Made by a program: the position numbers and the translations under genes. Shown here in pieces: positions 53,597 through 61,342 of a stretch of DNA of 64,000 nt (position 1 is its first letter; the number at the start of each line of letters is the position of its first letter). Source of the DNA: Halodurantibacterium daqingensis (GTDB lineage Bacteria > Pseudomonadota > Alphaproteobacteria > Rhodobacterales > Rhodobacteraceae). Where the stretch lies: the NCBI RefSeq assembly GCF_042666235.1, contig NZ_JBHTFQ010000001.1:248001-312000 (forward strand), in the 5' to 3' direction. The notes below the pieces were generated by a model. That model was not told the DNA's origin, made no database searches, and saw only the letters and a program-made list of their open reading frames with translations.

Positions 53597-54445
53597 TCAG
53601 CCTTTCTCGACCCTGAGGTCGCCATACATGCCCCATTCCGCCCAGGAGCCATCGTAAAGGGCATGATCCCGATGGCCGATCCGTTCAAGCGCCAGACTCA
53701 GGATCGCCGCGGTGACGCCCGATCCGCAGGTAGTGATGACGGGCTTGTTCAGATCGACCCCGGCGGCGAGGAATACCGCGCGCAGCGCCTCGGGTGCCTT
53801 CATCGTCCCGTCCGGGTTCAGAAGGCTGGCGTAGTGCACGTTCTTCGACCCGGGGATATGACCGGCCCGGAGCCCGGGGCGCGGCTCGGGGGTTTCGCCG
53901 CGAAAGCGGGCAGGGGATCGGGCGTCAACGATCTCGTGATCGCCCAGCTTGGCGGCGGCGGCAACCTGGGTCACATCACGGATCAGGTTCGGTTGGCGGC
54001 TGACGGTCATGTGGCGATCGCGGATTACCGGGGGCATGTCCTCAAGCTCGCGGTTCTCGGCACGCCACTTGGGCAGGCCGCCGTCCAGCACGGCGATGTC
54101 GGTCTTGCCCATCAGGCGAAACAGCCACCAGACCCGCGCCGCGGAAAACAGCCCTGCCCCATCGTAGACCACCACCTGATGGCCGTCGCCCACGCCCATT
54201 GCCCGCAGCCGCGCGATGAACTTTTCCGGCGGCGGCGCCGTATGCGGCAGTTCCGAGCGCAGATCGGCCACCTCGTCGATGTCGAAGAAGCGCGCGCCGG
54301 GAATATGCGCCTCGGCGTATTCGGCCCCTGCGTCACGGCCCGCGTCGGGCAGATACCAGGAAGCATCCAGAATCCGCAGGTCCGGGTCGCGCAGATGCGC
54401 GGCCAGCCACGCGGTGGATACCAGGGTTTTCGGATCGTCCTGCAT
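53597..54445 (-). CDS. sseA: 3-mercaptopyruvate sulfurtransferase
   Basis: 282 aa two-domain rhodanese. The catalytic loop is TTCGSGVTAAILSLAL near residue 232 (CGSGVT is the mercaptopyruvate-preferring version; thiosulfate rhodaneses usually carry CRxGxT). The N-terminal inactive rhodanese domain spans WLAAHLRDPDLRILDASWYL through LDGGLPKW. It transfers sulfur from 3-mercaptopyruvate. Three bases separate it from the aminotransferase, suggesting joint use in cysteine/aromatic transamination chemistry. Confidence 0.93.
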   Translation of the reverse strand: MQDDPKTLVSTAWLAAHLRDPDLRILDASWYLPDAGRDAGAEYAEAHIPGARFFDIDEVADLRSELPHTAPPPEKFIARLRAMGVGDGHQVVVYDGAGLFSAARVWWLFRLMGKTDIAVLDGGLPKWRAENRELEDMPPVIRDRHMTVSRQPNLIRDVTQVAAAAKLGDHEIVDARSPARFRGETPEPRPGLRAGHIPGSKNVHYASLLNPDGTMKAPEALRAVFLAAGVDLNKPVITTCGSGVTAAILSLALERIGHRDHALYDGSWAEWGMYGDLRVEKG

Positions 54446-54505
54446 TGCGCCCCTCCTGAGATTTGTTCCGGAATAACGCCGCGGACCAGAGCGGGCAAGG
54501 CAGCG

Positions 54506-54979
54506 TCAGCCGTGCTCTTTCAGCAGGCGCTGTTTCTGCCGGTTCCAGTCCCGCTCGGCCGAGGTGGCCCGTTTGTCGGCCAGCTTCTTGCCCTTGGCGA
54601 TCCCGATCTTCAGCTTCACCAGACCGCGGTCGTTGAAATACATGACCAGCGGCACCAGCGTCATTCCCTGCTTGGCCGTGGCTGCCCACAGCCGCGCCAG
54701 TTCGCGCTGCTTGACCAGAAGCTTGCGCTTGCGGCGTTCCTCATGCCCGAACACGCCCGCCTGCGCATAGGGTGCGATATACGAGTTGATGAGCCACAGT
54801 TCGCCCTGCTCCACGTTCGCATAGCTTTCGGCGATGTTGGACTGTCCCCTGCGCAGGCTTTTCACCTCGGATCCGGTCAGGATAATGCCGCATTCGAGAT
54901 CCTCCTCGATCGCGTAATCGAAACGCGCGCGACGGTTCTCGGCGATGATCTTGTAATTCGGATCTGACTTCCTGGACAT
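54506..54979 (-). CDS. smpB: SsrA-binding protein SmpB
   Basis: 157 aa. NRRARFDYAIEEDLECGIIL, then GSEVKSLRRGQSNIAESYA and LINSYIAPYAQAG, and a basic C-terminal tail (KLADKRATSAERDWNRQKQR, then LLKEHG). It binds tmRNA and delivers it to stalled ribosomes. Length is standard. Confidence 0.97.
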   Translation of the reverse strand: MSRKSDPNYKIIAENRRARFDYAIEEDLECGIILTGSEVKSLRRGQSNIAESYANVEQGELWLINSYIAPYAQAGVFGHEERRKRKLLVKQRELARLWAATAKQGMTLVPLVMYFNDRGLVKLKIGIAKGKKLADKRATSAERDWNRQKQRLLKEHG

Positions 54980-54997
54980 GCTGACGACTTAGGCGAG

Positions 54998-55507
54998 CTA
55001 TGCCGCACTGTCCAGTGTGCGAGGCGTCGTGAAGGCGATCAGCCGGCCCGTTCCACGGCGCAGTTCCGCCCAGTCCGCGGCCGGAAACTCGGCAATCAGC
55101 GTCGCACAGGTGGGAAAGCGCAGAAAATCCGCATTGCGGGGCGGCCGTGCAAGCATCTGGGCCGCGAATTCGGCGATGCCAGGGTTGTGGCCGACCAGCG
55201 CCACTACCGGGCTTTCGGCACTGCGCAGACAGCGCAGCATCACGTCGGGCGGGGCGTGATAAAGTGCGTCAAGAAAAACTGCCGGCGGGTCGCCCAGCAA
55301 GGGCGCGAGCAGCGACCAGGTTTCGCATGTCCGCCGTGCCGAAGAAACCAGCGCCTGGCCGGGCGCATGGCCCTGATCGGCAATCCAGCGTCCGATCAGC
55401 GGGGCGGCCCGCTGTCCCCGCGCGGCCAGCGGGCGGTCGCGGTCGGCACAGACGGGATCATCCCAGGCGGATTTCGCATGGCGGATGAGGAGAAGGCGCA
55501 GGCTCAT
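54998..55507 (-). CDS. sixA: SixA-type histidine phosphatase
   Basis: 169 aa. LLIRHAKSAWDDP carries the catalytic RHxx motif of the phosphohistidine/RHG branch; the acid-base partner is expected in DALYHAPPDVMLRCLR, and VALVGHNPGIAEFA carries the second His. SixA proteins dephosphorylate phosphohistidine on signalling or PTS proteins. The target here is unknown. It is upstream of smpB on the same strand. Confidence 0.88.
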   Translation of the reverse strand: MSLRLLLIRHAKSAWDDPVCADRDRPLAARGQRAAPLIGRWIADQGHAPGQALVSSARRTCETWSLLAPLLGDPPAVFLDALYHAPPDVMLRCLRSAESPVVALVGHNPGIAEFAAQMLARPPRNADFLRFPTCATLIAEFPAADWAELRRGTGRLIAFTTPRTLDSAA

Positions 55508-55674
55508 GAATGAAGGTGCCGCAAATGAAAGGCCGGTTGTCCATCAGCCTGCCACAGCTTTGCAAGGCGCGGCAAGCCCGCACGGAAGTGCGCCGCGCAG
55601 AGCCGGCCGGTAAAGGCATGTGCGGCCGGCTGCCCGTGCTGAAGGACACGCGCAACAACGCTGCCCGGAACCGT
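55508..55674. other. Gap between sixA and argB
   Basis: 167 bp with no supported gene. It is GC-rich and partly self-complementary (GCCGGCCGG near 55603 and GCGGCCGGC near 55622), which could fold. No T-run follows. Confidence 0.4.
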
Positions 55675-56568
55675 TCAGCCGCGCGGCTTGACCCGCGGCT
55701 CGGTCGAGCGGATGAGACTGCCCGCACCATGATCGGTGAACAGTTCGAGCAGGCAGGCGTTCGGGATGCGGCCGTCAAGGATCACCACCGCCCGCACCCC
55801 CGCCTCAAGCGCGGCAAGTGCCGTTTCTGTTTTGGGAATCATTCCACCCGCGATCACGCCGCGCGCCGTCAGCTCACGCACCTGTTCCGGCGACAGCTGC
55901 GTGACGACCGCGCCGGTTTCGTCCTTTACCCCCGATACGTCGGTCAGAAGCAGCAGCCGGTCGGCCTTGAGCGCGCCGGCAATCGCCCCGGCGGCGGTGT
56001 CGCCATTGACGTTGAAGGTCTCGTTATCCTCCACGCCAGTGCCCACGGGTGCCACGACCGGGATGATCCCGGCGTTGTAAAGATCGCGCAGCACCTGCAC
56101 GTTCATTTCGACCGGCTTGCCGACAAAGCCCAGTTCGGGATCATCTGCCACGCAGACCATCAGATCGTCATCCTTGCCGGAAATGCCGACCGCCCTGCCG
56201 CCCTGGTCGTTGATGGCCTGTACGATCCGCTTGTTTACCAGCCCCGACAGCACCATTTCGACCACTTCGACCGTGGCCTTGTCGGTCACGCGCTTGCCGC
56301 GCCGGAATTCGGAGGCGATGCCCAGCTTGCCCAGCAGATCGTTGATCATCGGTCCGCCGCCATGCACCACCACCGGATTGACGCCAACCTGGCGCATCAG
56401 CACGATGTCCCGCGCGAACTCGGCCATTGCCTCATCGTCGCCCATGGCGTTGCCGCCGAACTTGATGACGACGACGGCCCCCGTGTAGCGCTGAAGATAG
56501 GGGAGCGCCTCGGAGAGTGTTCTGGCGGTGGCGATCGAGTCACGCATCATGGCAAGTTGCTTTTTCAT
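55675..56568 (-). CDS. argB: Acetylglutamate kinase
   Basis: 297 aa amino-acid-kinase fold. AVVVIKFGGNAMGDDE near the N-terminus, VVVHGGGPMINDLLGKLGI, RGKRVTDKATVEVVEM, and ILLTDVSGVKD-like segment RLLLLTDVSGVKDETG. It phosphorylates N-acetylglutamate for arginine synthesis. ATG 56568 fits the family start (MKKQLAMMRDSIATART); the longer frame to 56673 is probably spurious. The ribosome-binding site is weak. Confidence 0.96.
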   Translation of the reverse strand: MKKQLAMMRDSIATARTLSEALPYLQRYTGAVVVIKFGGNAMGDDEAMAEFARDIVLMRQVGVNPVVVHGGGPMINDLLGKLGIASEFRRGKRVTDKATVEVVEMVLSGLVNKRIVQAINDQGGRAVGISGKDDDLMVCVADDPELGFVGKPVEMNVQVLRDLYNAGIIPVVAPVGTGVEDNETFNVNGDTAAGAIAGALKADRLLLLTDVSGVKDETGAVVTQLSPEQVRELTARGVIAGGMIPKTETALAALEAGVRAVVILDGRIPNACLLELFTDHGAGSLIRSTEPRVKPRG

Positions 56569-56690
56569 GGGACGGTCCGTGGTTGCGCCCCTGTGGTAGC
56601 CTGTGGGGCCGGCCCTGCCAAGGGGCCACTCGGCCCCATTGTCATCAGCAGGGGAACGGCTAGGATGCAGCATCCATCAGGAGATCGGAC

Positions 56691-57422
56691 ATGCCGGAGC
56701 TGAAGACCATGCTGCTGACGGGGGCAAGCCGGGGGATCGGCCATGCCACGGTCAAACGGTTCTCGGCGGAAGGCTGGCGGGTGCTGACCTGTTCCCGCCA
56801 ACCCTTCGATGCCCGTTGCCCCTGGCCCGGGGGCGAGGAAAACCATATCGAGATCGACCTTGCCGATCCCGCCAAGACCATAGCGGCACTGGAAGTCATC
56901 CGCAGCAAGCTGAGCGGCAAGCTGCATGCGCTGGTCAACAATGCCGGGATTTCGCCCAAGGGTCCGGGGGGCAGCCGGCTCAACACCCTTGAGACCGATC
57001 TGCGGACCTGGGGGCAGGTGTTCCACGTCAACTTCTTCGCAAGCGTGGTGCTGGCGCGCGGGCTGAAGGATGAGCTTGCGGCCGCGAAAGGATCGATCGT
57101 CAATGTCACCTCGATTGCCGGCAGCCGCGTGCATCCTTTTGCCGGGGCAGCCTATGCCACGTCAAAGGCAGCGCTGGCGGCGCTGACGCGGGAAATGGCG
57201 CATGATTTCGGGCCCCTCGGGGTGCGCGTCAATGCCATCGCCCCCGGCGAGGTCGAGACAGCGATCCTGTCCCCCGGAACCGACAAGATTGTCGAAAAGT
57301 TGCCGATGCAGCGCCTTGGTCAACCTTCAGAGGTGGCAGCGGCGATCTATTTCCTGTGCTCGGATGAATCGAGCTACATTTCCGGCGCCGAGATCGAGGT
57401 CAACGGCGCCCAGCACGTCTGA
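56691..57422 (+). CDS. Short-chain dehydrogenase/reductase
   Basis: 243 aa classical SDR. Cofactor motif LTGASRGIGHATVKRF, HALVNNAGISPKG, then VNVTSIAGSRVHPFAGAAYATSKAALAALTRE with the Ser-Tyr-Lys catalytic set (S in VTS, YATSK), and C-terminal PGEVETAI. It reduces or oxidises an unknown hydroxy/oxo compound with NAD(P)H. AGGAG lies seven bases before the ATG. It is alone on the plus strand among minus-strand genes and shares TGATCA stops with engB. Confidence 0.94.
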   Translation: MPELKTMLLTGASRGIGHATVKRFSAEGWRVLTCSRQPFDARCPWPGGEENHIEIDLADPAKTIAALEVIRSKLSGKLHALVNNAGISPKGPGGSRLNTLETDLRTWGQVFHVNFFASVVLARGLKDELAAAKGSIVNVTSIAGSRVHPFAGAAYATSKAALAALTREMAHDFGPLGVRVNAIAPGEVETAILSPGTDKIVEKLPMQRLGQPSEVAAAIYFLCSDESSYISGAEIEVNGAQHV

Positions 57423-58073
57423 TCATTCCAGCGTGGCGATGATGGCGCGCAGCGTCTCGATCCCCAGCCCCTTCTCGGACGAGGTCAGCACGATTTCGGG
57501 ATAGGCGGCAGGGTGCCTGGCCAGCGCGCGCCGCACCTGATCCAGCACCTGCGCATGATCGCTTGTCTTGATCTTGTCGGCCTTGGTCATCACCACCTGG
57601 AAGGTCACGGCCGAGCGGTCCAGCAGGGTCATGATCTCCTCGTCCACGGCCTTGACGCCGTGGCGCATGTCGATCAGCACGAAGGCGCGGCGCAGGGTCT
57701 GGCGGCCGGAAAGATAGGCCTTCAGCAGCTGCTGCCATTTCGCCACCACGGCCACGGGTGCCTCGGCATAGCCATAGCCGGGAAGATCGACGAGATAATG
57801 ACTTTCGCCCACAGTGAAGAAGTTGATCTCCTGCGTGCGGCCGGGGGTGTTTGAGGCGCGCGCCAGAGCCTTGCGCCCGGTCAGCGCGTTGATGAGGCTG
57901 GACTTGCCCACATTCGAACGCCCCGCAAAGCAGACTTCGATGCGGTCGGCCGGGGGCAGGCCGTCCATGGCAACGACACCTTTCAGGAACTCGACCGGGC
58001 CGGCGAACATCAGGCGGCCGCGCTCAAGGGCTGCGGCATCGGGCGTATCGACAAGGGGGAAGGGCAGGGTCAT
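57423..58073 (-). CDS. engB: Ribosome biogenesis GTPase EngB/YihA
   Basis: 216 aa. G1 is GRSNVGKSSLINALTGRK near residue 51. G2/G3 follow as NTPGRTQEINFF and LVDLPGYGYAEAPVAV; G4 is TKADKIKT and G5 is LTSSEKGLG. EngB assists 50S assembly. It overlaps the upstream acetyltransferase by ATGA. Confidence 0.95.
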   Translation of the reverse strand: MTLPFPLVDTPDAAALERGRLMFAGPVEFLKGVVAMDGLPPADRIEVCFAGRSNVGKSSLINALTGRKALARASNTPGRTQEINFFTVGESHYLVDLPGYGYAEAPVAVVAKWQQLLKAYLSGRQTLRRAFVLIDMRHGVKAVDEEIMTLLDRSAVTFQVVMTKADKIKTSDHAQVLDQVRRALARHPAAYPEIVLTSSEKGLGIETLRAIIATLE

Positions 58074-58711
58074 CGGGCAGCTTTCAAGGCGGCGAGGTCG
58101 GCACCCCGGATCGCATTCAGATTACGGGTGATCTTGTCCGCCGGCCAGTCCCACCAGCAGATGTCCAGCAGGGCGGCGCTGGTCGGTTCGTCAAAGCGGC
58201 GGCGTACCTCGCGCGCGGGATTGCCGGCAACGACCGTATAGGGCGCGACATCGCGCGTCACCACCGATTTCGCGGCAATGATGGCGCCTGCGCCAATGGT
58301 CACGCCGGGCATGATCCAGGCCTCGCCGCCGATCCAGACATCGGGGCCGATCACGGTGTCGCCACGCAGTTCCGCAGCCCAGGTCGCGGGATCAAAGCCT
58401 GCTTCCCACCCCGCTCCGAAGATGTTGAACGGATAGGTCGAAAAGCCGCCCATGGCGTGGTTCGCGCCGTTCATGATGATCCGCACGCCCGCGGCGATGG
58501 CGCAGAAGGGTCCGATCGTCAGGTGGTCGCCGATGAAATCGAAGTGGTGCAGGACATTGCGATCGAAAAACGTCTCCGGCGCGTCGGGATCATCATAATA
58601 GGCGTAGGGCCCGACCGTGACGTTGCGGCGCCCTTCCGCAAGCGGCTGAAGGAAGACCACGCGCGGAAAGCCGGGCATGGGATGCAGCGTCTGCGGATCC
58701 GGACCGTTCAC
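58070..58711 (-). CDS. CatB/Vat-like xenobiotic acetyltransferase
   Basis: 213 aa left-handed beta-helix acyltransferase. Hexapeptide-rich segments: NVTVGPYAYYDD, FIGDHLTIGPFCAIAAGVRIIMNGANHAMGGFSTYPF (the family His in NGANHAMGG) and GDTVIGPDVWIGGEAWIMPGVTIGAGAIIAAKSVVTRDV. It resembles virginiamycin and chloramphenicol acetyltransferases of the CatB group, but resistance activity is unproven. Start GTG 58711 has GGAGG upstream and overlaps the MOSC stop (GTGA). Confidence 0.92.
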   Translation of the reverse strand: MNGPDPQTLHPMPGFPRVVFLQPLAEGRRNVTVGPYAYYDDPDAPETFFDRNVLHHFDFIGDHLTIGPFCAIAAGVRIIMNGANHAMGGFSTYPFNIFGAGWEAGFDPATWAAELRGDTVIGPDVWIGGEAWIMPGVTIGAGAIIAAKSVVTRDVAPYTVVAGNPAREVRRRFDEPTSAALLDICWWDWPADKITRNLNAIRGADLAALKAAR

Positions 58712-59445
58712 AGAACCTCCACCCGGTCGCCAAGCGAGATGGAGCCGCCTTGCTCGACCAGGGCATAGGTGCCGAAATCCTGATGCCCATAGCCCGCCCG
58801 AAGCGCCCCGAGCGTATCGGCATCGACCGCGCCCGTTTCCGGATTGGCCATGGTAGCCTTGCAGCGGGTGATAGGCCGGACGATCCGCAGCACAGCCTCG
58901 CCGAGCTTCAGCCGCTGGCCGATCAGGTCGAATTCCTGCCACGGCTCCAGCCCCTCGAGCCACAGGTTTCCGCGCCAACGGTGGATCGAGAGATCCTGCC
59001 CCATGCGCGCCGAAAGCGCGCGGTTGCTGGCGAGGTTCAGCACCGCGACATAGGGTTCGGGAACGTCGCTCAGCGCCTGCCCCGGGACATGGACCACGCG
59101 CGCGGGCGCCGGCCGCCCCTCGGGCCAGAGCGGGCGGATCCAGTCGATCAGCCGCGCGCCCTCGGTATCGGGGCAAAGCGTGATGTCACCCTGCCGCGGA
59201 TGATGAAGCGTCAGGTGCCCCCGGGAAAGCTGCGCGCGGATGGCCATCAGTTCGGGCCCCGCGACGCCGCGCACAAAGTTCATCTTGGGCGCCCAGCCCT
59301 CGATCGTCTCCGCCGCCTCATGGGCGATGGCCCAGTGCCTGTCATGGGGCAGGGCGCGCCCCTGTTCCAGAAGCGCGCCCTCGAGTTCTTCGTATCCGAT
59401 CGACTTGACCGGATGACGGCAGATATGTGCCAGCAGCCCTGTCAC
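58708..59445 (-). CDS. MOSC-domain protein
   Basis: 245 aa. An N-terminal MOSC_N beta-barrel (VTGLLAHICRHPVKSIGYEEL, start GTG) precedes a MOSC domain with PYVAVLNLASNRALSARM, WRGNLWLEGLEPWQEFDLIG and RPITRCKATMANPETG, where the Cys is a conserved sulfur/molybdenum-site residue. MOSC proteins handle persulfide or bind Mo cofactor. GTG 59445 overlaps the yidC stop (GTGA), so translation is probably coupled to yidC. Confidence 0.9.
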   Translation of the reverse strand: MTGLLAHICRHPVKSIGYEELEGALLEQGRALPHDRHWAIAHEAAETIEGWAPKMNFVRGVAGPELMAIRAQLSRGHLTLHHPRQGDITLCPDTEGARLIDWIRPLWPEGRPAPARVVHVPGQALSDVPEPYVAVLNLASNRALSARMGQDLSIHRWRGNLWLEGLEPWQEFDLIGQRLKLGEAVLRIVRPITRCKATMANPETGAVDADTLGALRAGYGHQDFGTYALVEQGGSISLGDRVEVL

Positions 59446-61247
59446 TTGGCCGCAGGCTTGTTGCGCCGGAAGCCCGCCGCGATGTTGCCGAACAGGTCCG
59501 GCTTGTGACCGTGGCTGCGCATGATGATGTACTGTTGCGTGAAGGTGATCATGTTGTTGGCGATCCAGTACAGCACCAGCCCCGAGGCAAAGCTGCCCAG
59601 CATGAACATGAACACCCAGGGCATCCAGGCAAAGATCATCTTCTGCGTCGGATCGGTGGGGGCCGGGTTCAGCTTTTGCTGCAACCACATCGACACGCCC
59701 AGCGCGATCGGCATCACCCCGATGAAGATCAGCGCGAGGAAGCTGGTCGGTTCGGGTGCAGCCCAGGGCAGAAGGCCGAACAGGTTGAAGATCGAGGACG
59801 GATCCGGCGCCGAAAGGTCATCGATCCAGCCGATCCACGGCGCGTGCCGCAATTCGATCGTGACGAAGATCACCTTGTAGAGCGAGAAGAAGATCGGGAT
59901 CTGCAGCAGGATCGGAAGGCAGCCGGCGGCCGGGTTCACCTTCTTTTCGCGATAGAGCGTCATCATCTCCTGCTGGAGCTTCTGGCGGTCATCGCCGGCG
60001 CGCTCCTTGATCTTCTCCATCTCGGGCTGCAGTTCCTTCATCCGCGCCATCGAGACATAGGATTTGTAGGCCAACGGGAACAGCACCGCCTTGAGCAGAA
60101 GCGTCAGTGCGATGATCGACCAGCCCATGTTGCCGATGAATCCGTGCAGCCAGTGCAGCACCGCGAAGATCGGCTTGGTCAGGAAGAAGAACCAGCCCCA
60201 GTCGATCGAGTCGATGAAGCGGTCGATGCCCAGGTTGTTCTGATAGGCGCGGATTGTCTCCCATTCCTTCGCTCCGGCGAACAGCATGTTCTGCACTTCG
60301 GCAGCCTGGCCGGGTTCCACGGTCACGGCGGGCATCCGCGTCTCGGTCTGGTAGATCTCGGCGCCCGGCACGTATTTCGAAACGGCGGTGAAGGGCTGGC
60401 CGGGCGTGGGAATCAGCGTCGTCATCCAGTATTTGTCGGTAAAGCCGATCCAGCCATTGGTCGCGACCTCGGTGATCGTCGCGCGGGCACGCTCGCGCTC
60501 GATAACCGGGTATTCGACCATGCGCTTGTATTTGGATTCGTTCAGGCTGCCGTCGCTCATCTGCACGACACCTTCGTGCAGGATGAAGAAATCGACGGTG
60601 TCCGGGCGGCCATGGCGGGCAACGATGCCATAGGGCGTCATGCGCACGGCGCTGTCGCCGGCGTTCTGCACGCCGTCGGTGATGGTGAAGAGGTAGTTTT
60701 CGTCCACCTCGATCCGCCGCGTGAAGGTCAGGCCGCTGTCGTTTTCCCAGCCAAGCACCACCGGTTGCCCCGGCGCCAGCGTCTCTCCCGAGATCAGCGA
60801 CCATTCGGTGCTGGCGTCCGGAACATCCTCGTATCCAAGCGCGCCGCTGGGCGACCAGCCGTAGAGGGCATAATAGGCGCTGCGGCCGCCGACCGGTTCA
60901 AGGAGGCGCACGATTTCAGAGTCGGGCGCGGTTGTTTCCCGGTAATCCTTCAGCAACAGATCATCGATGCGCCCGCCCTGAAGCGAGATCGAGCCCTTCA
61001 GCCGGGGTGTTTCGATCGGAATACGGGGCATTTCGGCGGCGACCGCTTCGGGCGCGTCCGGCGGCAGGGGTGTCCCATCCAGACCTGCCGGCGGCGCCGG
61101 CGCGACGCCGCCCGCCTGTTGGGCCACCGCGCCATCGGCTGCCGGGTCCATGGCCTGCTGTTCCGGCGGGAAAAGCAGGAACCAGACGAGGATCACCATG
61201 AAGCTGAGCGCCGTGGCGAGGATGAGATTCTTGTTCTGATCACCCAT
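59442..61247 (-). CDS. yidC: Membrane protein insertase YidC
   Basis: 601 aa. One N-terminal helix (ILATALSFMVILVWFLLF), a large periplasmic beta-sandwich domain (residues about 80-340) and a five-helix insertase core beginning WGWFFFLTKPIFAVLHW. A conserved cytosolic coiled coil (MARMKELQPEMEKIKERAG) is present, with NPAAGCLPILLQIPIFFSLY before the next helix. It inserts and folds inner-membrane proteins, alone or with Sec. Gram-negative length. It shares an operon-like overlap with MOSC. Confidence 0.97.
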   Translation of the reverse strand: MGDQNKNLILATALSFMVILVWFLLFPPEQQAMDPAADGAVAQQAGGVAPAPPAGLDGTPLPPDAPEAVAAEMPRIPIETPRLKGSISLQGGRIDDLLLKDYRETTAPDSEIVRLLEPVGGRSAYYALYGWSPSGALGYEDVPDASTEWSLISGETLAPGQPVVLGWENDSGLTFTRRIEVDENYLFTITDGVQNAGDSAVRMTPYGIVARHGRPDTVDFFILHEGVVQMSDGSLNESKYKRMVEYPVIERERARATITEVATNGWIGFTDKYWMTTLIPTPGQPFTAVSKYVPGAEIYQTETRMPAVTVEPGQAAEVQNMLFAGAKEWETIRAYQNNLGIDRFIDSIDWGWFFFLTKPIFAVLHWLHGFIGNMGWSIIALTLLLKAVLFPLAYKSYVSMARMKELQPEMEKIKERAGDDRQKLQQEMMTLYREKKVNPAAGCLPILLQIPIFFSLYKVIFVTIELRHAPWIGWIDDLSAPDPSSIFNLFGLLPWAAPEPTSFLALIFIGVMPIALGVSMWLQQKLNPAPTDPTQKMIFAWMPWVFMFMLGSFASGLVLYWIANNMITFTQQYIIMRSHGHKPDLFGNIAAGFRRNKPAAK

Positions 61248-61342
61248 GAGGGACCACCACCTGTCCTTGATTGCAGCGCCGGTTCAACAGACCCGGGGCG
61301 GAAAGGTCAAGCGGTTTTGTCCGGGCGAAGCGGCCGCGCGCC

